Shown here: piece after piece, positions 1-7,633 of the stretch | Position numbering within the stretch: the stretch's first letter is position 1 | How the letters are laid out: each line of letters begins with the position of its first letter | Assembly: GCA_965214525.1 (NCBI GenBank) | Contig: OZ243959.1 | Location: forward strand, 1,116,001-1,180,000 | DNA from: Qipengyuania_B sp965214525 | GTDB lineage: Bacteria > Pseudomonadota > Alphaproteobacteria > Sphingomonadales > Sphingomonadaceae | Direction: 5' to 3' | DNA: 64,000 nucleotides | The notes under the pieces: model-generated | Database searches by the model: none | What the model saw: the letters and a program-made list of their open reading frames with translations, nothing else | What the model was told of the DNA's origin: nothing | Made by a program: the position numbers and the translations under genes

Positions 1-86
1 CTAGCCATCGCCAAGACGCTCATCCAATGGCGTTCAAACCGAAAGGCTTTGCGGTCTCGACCACCCATTGCCGACCTCTAGTCCCT

Positions 87-428
87 TCACCCCATTCCGG
101 GCAAATTGAACCCCGGCGGCAAGCCCATGCCGCCTTGCATCTTCTTCATTTCCTCTTCCGAAATACGATCGGCTCTGTCGCGCGCATCGTTGAACGCGGC
201 AGTCACCAGATCCTCGACCATCTGCTTTTCTTCCGGCTTCATCAGGCTGTCATCGATGTGCACGCCAAGGATCCGCCCCTTTGCGGATGCGCGCACCTTC
301 ACAAGGCCGCCGCCGCTCGTTCCCTCAACCTCGATCGCGTCGAGCTTGGCCTGCATTTCCCCCATCTGGGTCTGGATCGTTTCGGCCGCCTTCTGCGCCG
401 CCGCCATCATTTCTTCCATCGATTTCAT
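87..428 (-). CDS. ybaB: YbaB/EbfC family nucleoid-associated protein
   Basis: A 113-residue protein of the YbaB/EbfC family, small dimeric DNA-binding proteins that coat the nucleoid. The N-terminus is a Met/Ala/Gln-rich helix (MEEMMAAAQKAAETIQ), followed by a central beta-hairpin region and a helix with KMVEDLV-type residues near residues 65-80. The tail is rich in Met, Gly and Pro. The start is the ATG that begins MKSMEEMM. It lies 15 bases after the dnaX stop on the same strand, the classic ffs-dnaX-ybaB arrangement, so it is probably co-transcribed with dnaX. recR usually follows, but only 86 bases remain in the window and no gene can be assigned there. Confidence 0.95.
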   Translation of the reverse strand: MKSMEEMMAAAQKAAETIQTQMGEMQAKLDAIEVEGTSGGGLVKVRASAKGRILGVHIDDSLMKPEEKQMVEDLVTAAFNDARDRADRISEEEMKKMQGGMGLPPGFNLPGMG

Positions 429-443
429 GACTATGCCTTTCTG

Positions 444-2228
444 CTAATGCCTTCGCGCAAATGACTGTCCTTCGACAGCGCGATCGTCTTCAATGAGTTC
501 CGCATCGGGGAACGCGGCGAATGTCGCCTTGACGAGGGGATCGTCCAGCATCGTCGCCCGGTCGGCCCTGCGGTCCTCTTCCTCGCGTTCGACCAGCGTT
601 GCGACACCGTCACCCTGCTCCTCGATGACTTGCCAGCGTTTGCCTGTCACCTTAGCCAGCGCATCGCGCAACGTCCCTGCGATGTCATCACGATATTGCA
701 GGTCGCGAGAATACCGCAACAGGCCGTCAGCCAGTTCGATCACCCGCACCTGCAAGCGCATGATATTGGCGCTACGCATATTCCCGCCTTGCTCGACCTG
801 ATCGACCAGGCGCGGCCATTCGAGCGCGGCGACCGGTGTCGACTGTGGCGCATGCTCGCTTTGGGAAACGGTCGAAGCGGCGGTCGCAGCGAGCTCCTCC
901 AGCCGTTTTGCCAGGCTACCCGGATCAGGCAGGTCGGCAGCGTGCAGCACACGCAGCAAGGCCATCTTTGCCGCGATCAGCGGATCGGGCGCCTGGCGCA
1001 CTTCGTCGTGACCTTTCAGCAGCAATTGCCATAACCGATGCAGTTGCGCGGCGTTCAGCCGCCCCGCCCACAGCGTCAATACAACACGCTCTTCCTCGCT
1101 CGCCCCGTGCGCCTCGCTATCGGACACCTGTGCCAGGGTTACGCGATGGATCAGGTCCATCGTCCCCCGCATAAGGGCAAGCGGTTCCACGCCCAGCGCG
1201 TATTGCTGGTCGATCGCCCGCAACACTTCCTCGGCTTCCCCTTCCAGGATATGCCCCAACAGCCTCCGTTGTGCGCCCTTATCGGCCAACCCTAGCATTG
1301 CGCGGACCCGCTCCGCCGTGACCAGGGCATCCTCGTCCATGTCTGCATGGGCAATCGCCTGGTCGAGGATGGAAAGCCCGTCGCGCACCGAACCCTCTGC
1401 GGCGGCAGCGATCATGGCCAGGGCGTCATCCTCCGCGGCCACCTCTTCCTGCGCGCAAACCCACGCGAAATGCTGCTGCAAGCGCTGTGTGGGGATACGG
1501 CGCAGGTCGAACCGCTGCGTCCGGCTCAAGACGGTCACCGGCAGCTTCTCGACCTCGGTCGTGGCGAACAGGAACTTCACATGCGCGGGCGGTTCCTCGA
1601 GTGTCTTCAGCAAGGCGTTGAAAGCATTGCGGCTCAACATATGAACTTCGTCGATAATGTAGATCTTGTAACGGGCCGAGACGGCGGCATAGCGGACTGC
1701 CTCGATGATCTCGCGCACATCGTCGACACCGGTATGGCTCGCCGCATCCATTTCGATGACATCAATATGGCGACCTTGCGCGATCGCCGTGCACGGCTCG
1801 CACTGTCCGCATGGATCGATGGTTGGCCCGCCCTGCCCGTCCGGTCCCACGCAATTGAGCGCTTTGGCGATCAGCCGCGCGGTTGATGTCTTGCCGACGC
1901 CGCGCACCCCGGTCATCAGGAACGCATGGGCCAACCGGTCGCGCTTGATCGCATTGGCAAGCGTGCGAACCATCGGTTCCTGTCCGATCAGCTGACTGAA
2001 TGTCTGCGGACGATATTTCCGCGCAAGCACTCGATAAGGCTGAGCAGTTGCTTCTTGCGGCACGTTCGTTGCCGCTGCTTGGCCGGATGCAACAGTCGCC
2101 TCGACCTCGGCATCAGCAAACATCGCGGATTGTTCCGCTTCTTCCAACTCGCCGACCGAAGGTTGATCACCCTCGTCACCCTTGGTTTCCCAAGGCAGCG
2201 CGCCCGTTTGGTCTTGTGAATTACCCAT
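444..2228 (-). CDS. dnaX: DNA polymerase III subunit gamma/tau
   Basis: Clamp-loader ATPase subunit of the replicative polymerase. After a roughly 60-residue acidic/Ala-rich leader comes the conserved YRVLARKYRPQTF segment, the Walker A loop GVRGVGKTSTA, a four-cysteine zinc module (ALNC...PCGQCEPC), Walker B with DEVHMLS, and the sensor 1 region FATTEVEKLPVTVLSRTQ. The C-terminal third is the tau-like extension. The frame is also open to an ATG at 2264, immediately after the SRP RNA. Neither start has a clear ribosome binding site; I chose the inner ATG (MGNSQDQ), so the N-terminus is uncertain by 12 residues. I see no A-rich slippery site of the kind E. coli uses to make gamma. Confidence 0.93.
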   Translation of the reverse strand: MGNSQDQTGALPWETKGDEGDQPSVGELEEAEQSAMFADAEVEATVASGQAAATNVPQEATAQPYRVLARKYRPQTFSQLIGQEPMVRTLANAIKRDRLAHAFLMTGVRGVGKTSTARLIAKALNCVGPDGQGGPTIDPCGQCEPCTAIAQGRHIDVIEMDAASHTGVDDVREIIEAVRYAAVSARYKIYIIDEVHMLSRNAFNALLKTLEEPPAHVKFLFATTEVEKLPVTVLSRTQRFDLRRIPTQRLQQHFAWVCAQEEVAAEDDALAMIAAAAEGSVRDGLSILDQAIAHADMDEDALVTAERVRAMLGLADKGAQRRLLGHILEGEAEEVLRAIDQQYALGVEPLALMRGTMDLIHRVTLAQVSDSEAHGASEEERVVLTLWAGRLNAAQLHRLWQLLLKGHDEVRQAPDPLIAAKMALLRVLHAADLPDPGSLAKRLEELAATAASTVSQSEHAPQSTPVAALEWPRLVDQVEQGGNMRSANIMRLQVRVIELADGLLRYSRDLQYRDDIAGTLRDALAKVTGKRWQVIEEQGDGVATLVEREEEDRRADRATMLDDPLVKATFAAFPDAELIEDDRAVEGQSFARRH

Positions 2229-2281
2229 CGGCACACAAGTAACGTTCCCAAGCCGGAATGTCATGCGAAGCTGTACGAGAA

Positions 2282-2375
2282 AAGGAGCCGAGCGACCCGC
2301 CGCTATCCACCTGGGCTGCTTCCTTCCGGACCTGACCCGGTAAGCGGACGCAAACGTCCACCCGACTCCCGGACC
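2282..2375 (-). ncRNA. ffs: Signal recognition particle RNA, small bacterial type (4.5S)
   Basis: Read on the minus strand, the segment contains the near-invariant SRP RNA core GGTCAGGTCCGGAAGGAAGC, which forms the GGAA tetraloop and the asymmetric loop bound by Ffh. Flanking arms pair: GGAGTCGGG near 2361-2369 with CTCGGCTCC near 2284-2292. This gives a hairpin of about 94 nucleotides ending in a T-rich run (CCTTTT). The exact ends are estimated from this pairing. It sits directly upstream of dnaX, its common neighbour in alphaproteobacteria, and may share transcription with it. Confidence 0.93.
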
Positions 2376-2431
2376 TCGATATGGCCGCTATCACTCAAGC
2401 TTACAAGCGACACGTCGCCCGCCACCACAAC

Positions 2432-2710
2432 CTATTTGAAGTTATCTGCGTAAGCTTGCAGTTTGAGTGTCTTGGGCGGCGTTGCATGAACGCGCGCCGC
2501 GATGCCGTGCTTTTCAGCATAGGCCTTGGCCGCTTCCTTGGATTCGAACTTTATCTGTACCTGGGACTGCGTATCCCCGCTACCCGTCCAACCCATGAGC
2601 GGATCGGGGCGGCGGGCTTCGGCCTGTTCGAATTCGAGCACCCATTCATCTACCCGGGCTTTGCCGGACGACATTGCAGATTTCGGGCGCTGATAGATAC
2701 GGGCGGACAT
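2432..2710 (-). CDS. ETC complex I subunit, NDUFS4-like accessory protein
   Basis: A 92-residue protein matching the NDUFS4-like (ETC complex I subunit) family, an accessory subunit of the NADH:ubiquinone oxidoreductase peripheral arm in alphaproteobacteria and mitochondria. Diagnostic features are an N-terminal ARIYQRPKSAMSSGK, then WVLEFE, then LMGWTGSGDTQSQVQIKF, and the later AKAYAEKHG helix. The length is typical of bacterial members. It is a stand-alone gene between the polyprenyl synthase and the SRP RNA, away from any nuo operon, which is usual for this accessory subunit. Confidence 0.9.
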   Translation of the reverse strand: MSARIYQRPKSAMSSGKARVDEWVLEFEQAEARRPDPLMGWTGSGDTQSQVQIKFESKEAAKAYAEKHGIAARVHATPPKTLKLQAYADNFK

Positions 2711-2766
2711 GATCGCGCTTTAACGCGTGCCTGCGCCTGTGAAAAGGCGTGTGATGGGGGCGGCTT

Positions 2767-3777
2767 TCAATAGGCCCGTCCGACCGCGAAGTGTGCCGCT
2801 TCAACCATTGCTGCACGTGCCTTGCCATCGGGAAAGATCGACAGCGCATCGATCGCCCGTTGGGCAAAATGCCGCGCCCGTTCGCGTGTGGCCTGGACGG
2901 CTTCGTGCCTTGCAATCAGAGTAATCGCATGGTCGAGGTCCGCCGGCGCAGTCCGATGTCCGCCAATCGCGGCCTTCCAGAAGCGGCGTTCGTCCTGCGT
3001 GCCACGTGCGTAAGCCAGTATGACCGGCAGGGTCATCTTTCCTTCGCGAAAATCATCGCCGCGATCTTTCCCCATGACGTTAGCATCGGCATCGTAATCC
3101 AACGCATCGTCGACCAGTTGAAAGGCTATACCAAGGTTGCGGCCATACGCATCGAGCGCGCTTTCATATCGTTCATCGCATTCGGCTACCACCGCGCTGA
3201 TCCTGCTGGCAGCAGCGAACAGCGCCGCGGTCTTGGCACCGATAATCGCCAGATAGCGCTCTTCGCTTGTTTCAAGCTGCCGCCGGGCGGTCAATTGATC
3301 GACTTCGCCCTCGGCGATAACCGCGCTGGCGTTGCTGAGGATTTTCAGCACTTTCAAGCTGCCGTCCTCCACCATCAATTCGAACGCCCGGCTGAACAGG
3401 AAATCCCCGACAAGCACGGTTGCCGGATTGCCGAAGATGATGTTGGCAGCCGCCTTCCCGCGGCGCAGATCGCTGCCGTCGACGACATCGTCATGCAGCA
3501 GGGTCGCGGTGTGGATGAATTCGACCGCAGCGGCCAGGCGGTGATGGCGCGAACCCTGATAGCCGACGATTTCCGCCCCTGCCAGCGTGAGCATCGGGCG
3601 CAGCCGCTTTCCCCCGCCGGAAATCAAATGCCCCGCCAAACTGGGAATGAGCGGAATCTCGCTTTGCATCCGGTCGAGGATCACCGCATTCACGGCGTTC
3701 ATACCGGACGCGGTCAGCGCCAGCATCGCCTCGAGCGAAGCCTGTTTGCCGGGCAGCGGGACGATCTGGGCGCTCAT
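2767..3777 (-). CDS. ispB: Polyprenyl (octaprenyl/decaprenyl) diphosphate synthase
   Basis: Trans-type prenyl transferase that makes the C40-C50 side chain of ubiquinone. Both aspartate-rich motifs are present: LLHDDVVDGSDLRRGK (first) and LVDDALDYDADANVMGKD (second), together with GGGKRLRPML near the N-terminus. I chose the ATG that begins MSAQIVPLPGKQ, giving 336 residues, the usual length. A longer frame to 3816 would run into the divergent chorismate mutase leader. Chain length cannot be read from the sequence by eye. ubiA, the next enzyme that uses this product, is elsewhere in the window at about 38.3-39.2 kb. Confidence 0.92.
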   Translation of the reverse strand: MSAQIVPLPGKQASLEAMLALTASGMNAVNAVILDRMQSEIPLIPSLAGHLISGGGKRLRPMLTLAGAEIVGYQGSRHHRLAAAVEFIHTATLLHDDVVDGSDLRRGKAAANIIFGNPATVLVGDFLFSRAFELMVEDGSLKVLKILSNASAVIAEGEVDQLTARRQLETSEERYLAIIGAKTAALFAAASRISAVVAECDERYESALDAYGRNLGIAFQLVDDALDYDADANVMGKDRGDDFREGKMTLPVILAYARGTQDERRFWKAAIGGHRTAPADLDHAITLIARHEAVQATRERARHFAQRAIDALSIFPDGKARAAMVEAAHFAVGRAY

Positions 3778-3854
3778 TGCACCCTGGCACATGGCGTGTG
3801 CGCATCGGGATGGCAAGGTTGGAGATGCCGCGGGCTGATGCTAGACATTCGCCG

Positions 3855-4163
3855 ATGTCCGAACCCGATACCCAGCTCGAAGCCTATCGGCGCAGCATCG
3901 ATAATATCGACGCGGCTATCGTGCATATGCTGGCCGAACGCTTTCGCATCACGCAGGCCGTCGGGCAGTTCAAGGCCGTTCGCGGAATGCCCCCGGCCGA
4001 TCAAACGCGTGAGGCACAACAGATCACACGTTTGCGGCGACTGGCGGAGGAGGCGGACCTCGACCCGGAATTTGGCGAAAAGTATATTCGCTTCGTTATC
4101 GACGAGGTGATCCGCCACCATCGCCAAGCCAATGCGGAGCTACCGACAGAAGCCGAAAGCTGA
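3855..4163 (+). CDS. Chorismate mutase, AroQ class
   Basis: A 102-residue single-domain, all-helical chorismate mutase that converts chorismate to prephenate for phenylalanine and tyrosine synthesis. Family signs are the first helix with YRRSIDNIDAAIVHMLAERF, the RI-TQAVGQFKA segment that carries an active-site Arg/Lys pair, and a C-terminal helix with FVIDEVIRHHRQ. The start is the ATG of MSEPDTQ; an upstream in-frame extension to 3777 is unlikely because it overlaps the divergent synthase start. It converges on the histidine kinase gene, with 54 bases between their ends. Confidence 0.9.
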   Translation: MSEPDTQLEAYRRSIDNIDAAIVHMLAERFRITQAVGQFKAVRGMPPADQTREAQQITRLRRLAEEADLDPEFGEKYIRFVIDEVIRHHRQANAELPTEAES

Positions 4164-4217
4164 AGGGAGCGGTCGTTTACGATGTCATCTTTTTGATGAC
4201 GAACACTCGACCATGTC

Positions 4218-5690
4218 TTAGCCGGCGCGGGGAAGCGCCAGCCGGACGAGCAAGCCGCCGAGGTCTTCGCTCTCTTGCAATGCGACGGTTCCTCCGTAGA
4301 TTTCCACGACATCGCGAACGATGGCAAGGCCAAGACCCGTTCCCGGCTTACCGGTATCGAGGCGCGCGCCGCGATCGAAGATGCGGGTTCGCTCCTCGGC
4401 GGGAATACCCAAGCCATCATCCTCGACCCAGACGATGCACTGGGCATCGCCCGGTTCCGCGTCTACCGTCACGAACACGCTGCCGCCGCCGTATTTCGCC
4501 GCATTCTCGATCAGGTTCCCAATGATTTCGTCTAGGTCCTGACGTTCGATGGCAACGGATGCTTGACGGTTGCCGTCGATGTCGAACCGCACGTCCGGGT
4601 AAAGCCGCTCTACGGCGCGTCGCACCGCTTCAGCGCTTTCGCACACCAGGGTTCGCGCGTGGCCGACTGCCCGACGTCCGACAGCCCGCGCTCGCGCCAG
4701 ATGGTGATCGACATACCGGCGCATGTTGCGCGATTCGCGGATTACCGTGTCGGCTAGATCGGGCGCATGGGCGGTTGCGGCATTGTTCACCACCGTAAGC
4801 GGTGTCTTCAGGGCGTGCGCCAGGTTGCCGGCATGGGTGCGCGCCTCCTCCGCCTGGCGTTCCGAATGAGCGAGCAAGGCGTTCAATTCTTCGACCAGAG
4901 GCTGCACTTCGAGCGGTAGGGGTTCCTCTATCCGGTTCGCTCCGGTGGTTCGCAAGCGCTGGATCGCGGCGCGCACCCGGCGAAGGGGGCGCAGGCCGAA
5001 ATGGTTCTGCAGTACCGCCATCAGGAACAATCCAAGACCCAGCACCGCGAAACTCCATAGGAGGATCAACCGGATCTCGATGATCTGTTCGTTCAATTGC
5101 GTCCTGCTCTGGGCGACGATGAACTGCCATTGGGTGTCGCTGTTGGGCAGGATGATGGTGCGCTCTGCGATCCGCAGCGGCTCGCCAGCGAATTGATCGC
5201 TGTCGTGGAAATGCAATTGTTCGTCGAAATGATTACGCTCCGCCGTCAGGCTGCGATCCCACAAGCTGCGCGATGGCCAATCGTCGTGGCCCTGCCCGCT
5301 GATCTGCCAGTACAACCCGGAATTGGGCTCGAGAAAGCGTTGATCTCCCAATGGACGATTGAAAAACACCTCACCATCAGGACCGATCTCCGCCGACTGG
5401 ATCATTGCAGTCATGATGTAGGCAAGCTGACTGTCGAAATTGTTCTCGATCAGGTTCGTTATCGTACGATTGAGCGCGAACCCTCCGACCAGCAAAAGCA
5501 TTGTGATCCAGACGGCAGCAATTACCATCATCCGGGTGGCAAGGCTGCCTCTGCCAAGCACCCCGATCACCCGTTCATCCGGTGCAGGCGCGGCTATACC
5601 CGCGCCGTCCGGTTTCCCGGTTCGCGCAGCCAGCGTGTCTTCAGGCGCGCGGGGCGTCGGCGGGATCGTCGAGGCTGTAACCGAGGCCAC
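4218..5690 (-). CDS. Two-component sensor histidine kinase
   Basis: A 490-residue membrane sensor kinase. A cytoplasmic Pro/Ala-rich tail is followed by TM1 (about 54-73), a periplasmic sensor of roughly 130 residues, TM2 (about 208-230), a HAMP-like linker, a dimerisation domain with phospho-acceptor His at about 292 (HALKTPLTVV), and a full HATPase: N box NLIENAAKYGG, D box DDGLGIP, G box GTGLGLAI. It is third in an operon PepSY protein - response regulator - kinase. The start shown overlaps the regulator's end by 50 bases. No later ATG/GTG precedes TM1 convincingly, so the N-terminus is uncertain. The layout resembles PhoQ/FeuQ-type systems; the signal is unknown. Confidence 0.93.
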   Translation of the reverse strand: MASVTASTIPPTPRAPEDTLAARTGKPDGAGIAAPAPDERVIGVLGRGSLATRMMVIAAVWITMLLLVGGFALNRTITNLIENNFDSQLAYIMTAMIQSAEIGPDGEVFFNRPLGDQRFLEPNSGLYWQISGQGHDDWPSRSLWDRSLTAERNHFDEQLHFHDSDQFAGEPLRIAERTIILPNSDTQWQFIVAQSRTQLNEQIIEIRLILLWSFAVLGLGLFLMAVLQNHFGLRPLRRVRAAIQRLRTTGANRIEEPLPLEVQPLVEELNALLAHSERQAEEARTHAGNLAHALKTPLTVVNNAATAHAPDLADTVIRESRNMRRYVDHHLARARAVGRRAVGHARTLVCESAEAVRRAVERLYPDVRFDIDGNRQASVAIERQDLDEIIGNLIENAAKYGGGSVFVTVDAEPGDAQCIVWVEDDGLGIPAEERTRIFDRGARLDTGKPGTGLGLAIVRDVVEIYGGTVALQESEDLGGLLVRLALPRAG

Positions 5691-6318
5691 GGATCGTCGT
5701 TATCACATCGGCACCCAGTTTCTTGCGAATGCGGGTGACAAATACTTCTATCGTGTTGGAATCGCGGTCGAAATCCTGATCATAGATATGCTCGATGAGT
5801 TCAGTACGGCTGACGACCTTACCTTTGTGATGCATCAGGTAAGACAACAACTTGTATTCCTGCGCGGTCAACTTCACTGGTTCGCCTTCCAGCGTCACCC
5901 GGCCGGAACGGGTATCCAGCCGCACCGGCCCCGCGGTAAGTTCGCTCGACGTATTACCCGAAGCGCGCCGAATAAGCGCCCGCAGCCGGGCGATCAGTTC
6001 CTCGGTCTTGAACGGCTTGGCGAGATAGTCGTCGGCGCCCGCGTCGAGCCCGGCAACCTTGTCGGACCAGCTATCGCGCGCAGTCAACACCAGAACGGGG
6101 AAGCTGCGTCCTTCCTTGCGCCACATTCCGAGCACGGTCAGCCCGTCGATCTCCGGCAAGCCCAGATCGAGAATGACGGCGTCGTAGTCTTCGGTACTGC
6201 CAAGAAAATGCCCGTCTTCCCCATCGGGCGACAGATCGACAGCATAGCCGTTCTGTTCCAATGTCGTCTTAAGCTGCTGCCCCAGCGTCGGCTCATCCTC
6301 GACAATTAAAATCCGCAT
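5641..6318 (-). CDS. OmpR/PhoB-family response regulator
   Basis: A 225-residue DNA-binding response regulator. The receiver domain shows the acidic pocket VEDEP near the N-terminus, the phospho-acceptor Asp51 in VILDLGLPEIDG, a switch Thr in LTARDS, and the conserved Lys in YLAKPF. The C-terminal winged helix includes LTAQEYKLLSYLMHHKGKVVSR and the recognition-helix region DSNTIEVFVTRIRKKLG. I start at MRILIVEDEP; the frame is open 10 codons further upstream without a better signal. It is the cognate partner of the kinase whose gene follows and overlaps it. Confidence 0.95.
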   Translation of the reverse strand: MRILIVEDEPTLGQQLKTTLEQNGYAVDLSPDGEDGHFLGSTEDYDAVILDLGLPEIDGLTVLGMWRKEGRSFPVLVLTARDSWSDKVAGLDAGADDYLAKPFKTEELIARLRALIRRASGNTSSELTAGPVRLDTRSGRVTLEGEPVKLTAQEYKLLSYLMHHKGKVVSRTELIEHIYDQDFDRDSNTIEVFVTRIRKKLGADVITTIRGLGYSLDDPADAPRA

Positions 6319-6431
6319 CGCGTGCCCTCCACTTCGTCCGTTCCGCAATCGCCCGGAACCCCTGTTTCTGCTCCTTACGTGAACAACGGCTTCTGGAACA
6401 GCCCGTAATCGGCAACTTCAAGCTGCCGTCT

Positions 6432-6761
6432 TCAACGGCTGCGATGAAGGATCCGGCCAGTTCGCGCATCGACATCAACAAACGTCACGCGCCCTTCGCG
6501 AATGAAGGTCAAGCGATAGGCGCGGGCAGCCGGATCGTAGCTTGACCCGATATATTCATAATCGGGCATCGATGCGATGACGCGCCGCTCGATATCACGC
6601 AATTGCAGCGCATTGCCGGCGCGCATCTCCCGGCGCGCCTCGCTCTGTTCATTGCGCGGCTGCTCCGACGCATTCGCCGCCGGTGTGACGAGGAAGACGA
6701 TTGCCGCAGCAAGAACCAGAACGCTGAAATTGACCATGGAACGATCGTAAAACGAAGCCAT
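6432..6761 (-). CDS. Small secreted PepSY-domain-like protein
   Basis: A 109-residue protein with an N-terminal signal peptide (hydrophobic about residues 10-28, cleavage near ANASEQ). The C-terminal domain has the PepSY pattern: ERRVIASMPDYEYIG, a beta strand YRLTFIREG, and the ending FVDVDARTGRILH. PepSY proteins are thought to modulate or inhibit peptidases or serve as periplasmic sensors. It is encoded just upstream of, and co-directional with, the response regulator and kinase, so a role as periplasmic modulator of the sensor is a reasonable inference but not shown. Confidence 0.8.
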   Translation of the reverse strand: MASFYDRSMVNFSVLVLAAAIVFLVTPAANASEQPRNEQSEARREMRAGNALQLRDIERRVIASMPDYEYIGSSYDPAARAYRLTFIREGRVTFVDVDARTGRILHRSR

Positions 6762-6803
6762 TGAATGCCTTGTGAATAGTGGATCGCGGTCGCAATCACC
6801 CGT

Positions 6804-7532
6804 TCATCCGGTCATCTCGTACGTTACGGCCACGTTCACGCCCAAGCCAAGCGTGCCAGGCTGGATGGGTGGGGGCATGGCGGCATCCATTCGCGCGCCG
6901 GTCACCACAATGGCTCCGCTTTCTGGACGCATCATGCCCCGGATACTTTCGCTAACCTGCAACAGTTTGACACCGGAATAGCCCGCAACCTGCGCATATT
7001 CGAGCGCTTGGCGTTGGGCTCGGGCCATTGCATTGCGCCGCGCGGTCGCCGTGTAAGGTTCATCATCCTCGACCGAGAAACTCGGACCGTTGACGTTGTT
7101 TGCGCCGGCTTCCACCAAGGCGTCCAGGATCGGCCCCGCATCCGCAACGTCGCGAAATTTGATGGAGACATTGTTCATTGCCTGATAGCCGCGAAAGATC
7201 TGGCGCTGGCCATCGCGATCGTAATCATACCTGGCGTTAAGACTAAGGCCGGTGGTCTGAATGTCCCGCTCGGGTATGCCGGCCGCCTTGATCCGGTCGA
7301 TCACCCGCTGCATGTCCTGCGAGTTCTGCCGCAGGGCCGCAACGGCCGTCTGCGCTTCGGTCAGCACGCCGGCGCTGATGGTGACGGTATCGGGGACGGC
7401 CTCGACCTCCTCGAATACATTGAGTTCGATAACCGGATTGGTTGCCTGCAACTGCACTTCGGCTGCCTGCAAGGGCCACGGTGCAGCGAAGGTTAGTGCG
7501 ACTAGACTGACGGCGATGCCGGGACGGATCAT
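6804..7532 (-). CDS. SIMPL domain-containing (DUF541/YggE-like) periplasmic protein
   Basis: A 242-residue exported protein of the SIMPL/DUF541 family. A signal peptide ends near LQAAEVQ. The mature part shows the family pattern: an early strand with PDTVTISAGV, the helix NSQDMQRVIDRIKAAGIPERDIQTTG, LSLNARYDYDRDG, and a later ARRNAMARAQRQALEYAQ helix followed by the C-terminal beta strands. YggE-like proteins are linked to envelope and oxidative stress, but biochemical function is poorly known. It is probably transcribed separately from the PepSY gene 42 bases downstream, although read-through is possible. Confidence 0.9.
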   Translation of the reverse strand: MIRPGIAVSLVALTFAAPWPLQAAEVQLQATNPVIELNVFEEVEAVPDTVTISAGVLTEAQTAVAALRQNSQDMQRVIDRIKAAGIPERDIQTTGLSLNARYDYDRDGQRQIFRGYQAMNNVSIKFRDVADAGPILDALVEAGANNVNGPSFSVEDDEPYTATARRNAMARAQRQALEYAQVAGYSGVKLLQVSESIRGMMRPESGAIVVTGARMDAAMPPPIQPGTLGLGVNVAVTYEMTG

Positions 7533-7633
7533 GGTTTTGTTCTCCCTATCTTTGCCAAGACTGGCTCTCGCGGGATTGCCCGTCGCTGAACCTGCTTGTC
7601 GCTCGATGGATCAGGCCCTACCTGCGCCTGCCT

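Noticed and set aside
444..2228. Programmed frameshift in dnaX to make gamma
   Set aside because: No A-rich or other convincing slippery heptamer was seen in the expected region.
2791..4110. Long plus-strand open frame of 439 codons opposite the polyprenyl synthase
   Set aside because: It is antisense to a clear family protein and runs into the chorismate mutase gene; the translation has no recognisable domain. It is a GC-rich shadow frame.
4181..4198. Hairpin GTCATC-TTTTT-GATGAC between chorismate mutase and the sensor kinase
   Set aside because: Only six pairs, the T-run is in the loop and not after the stem; weak as a terminator for either gene.
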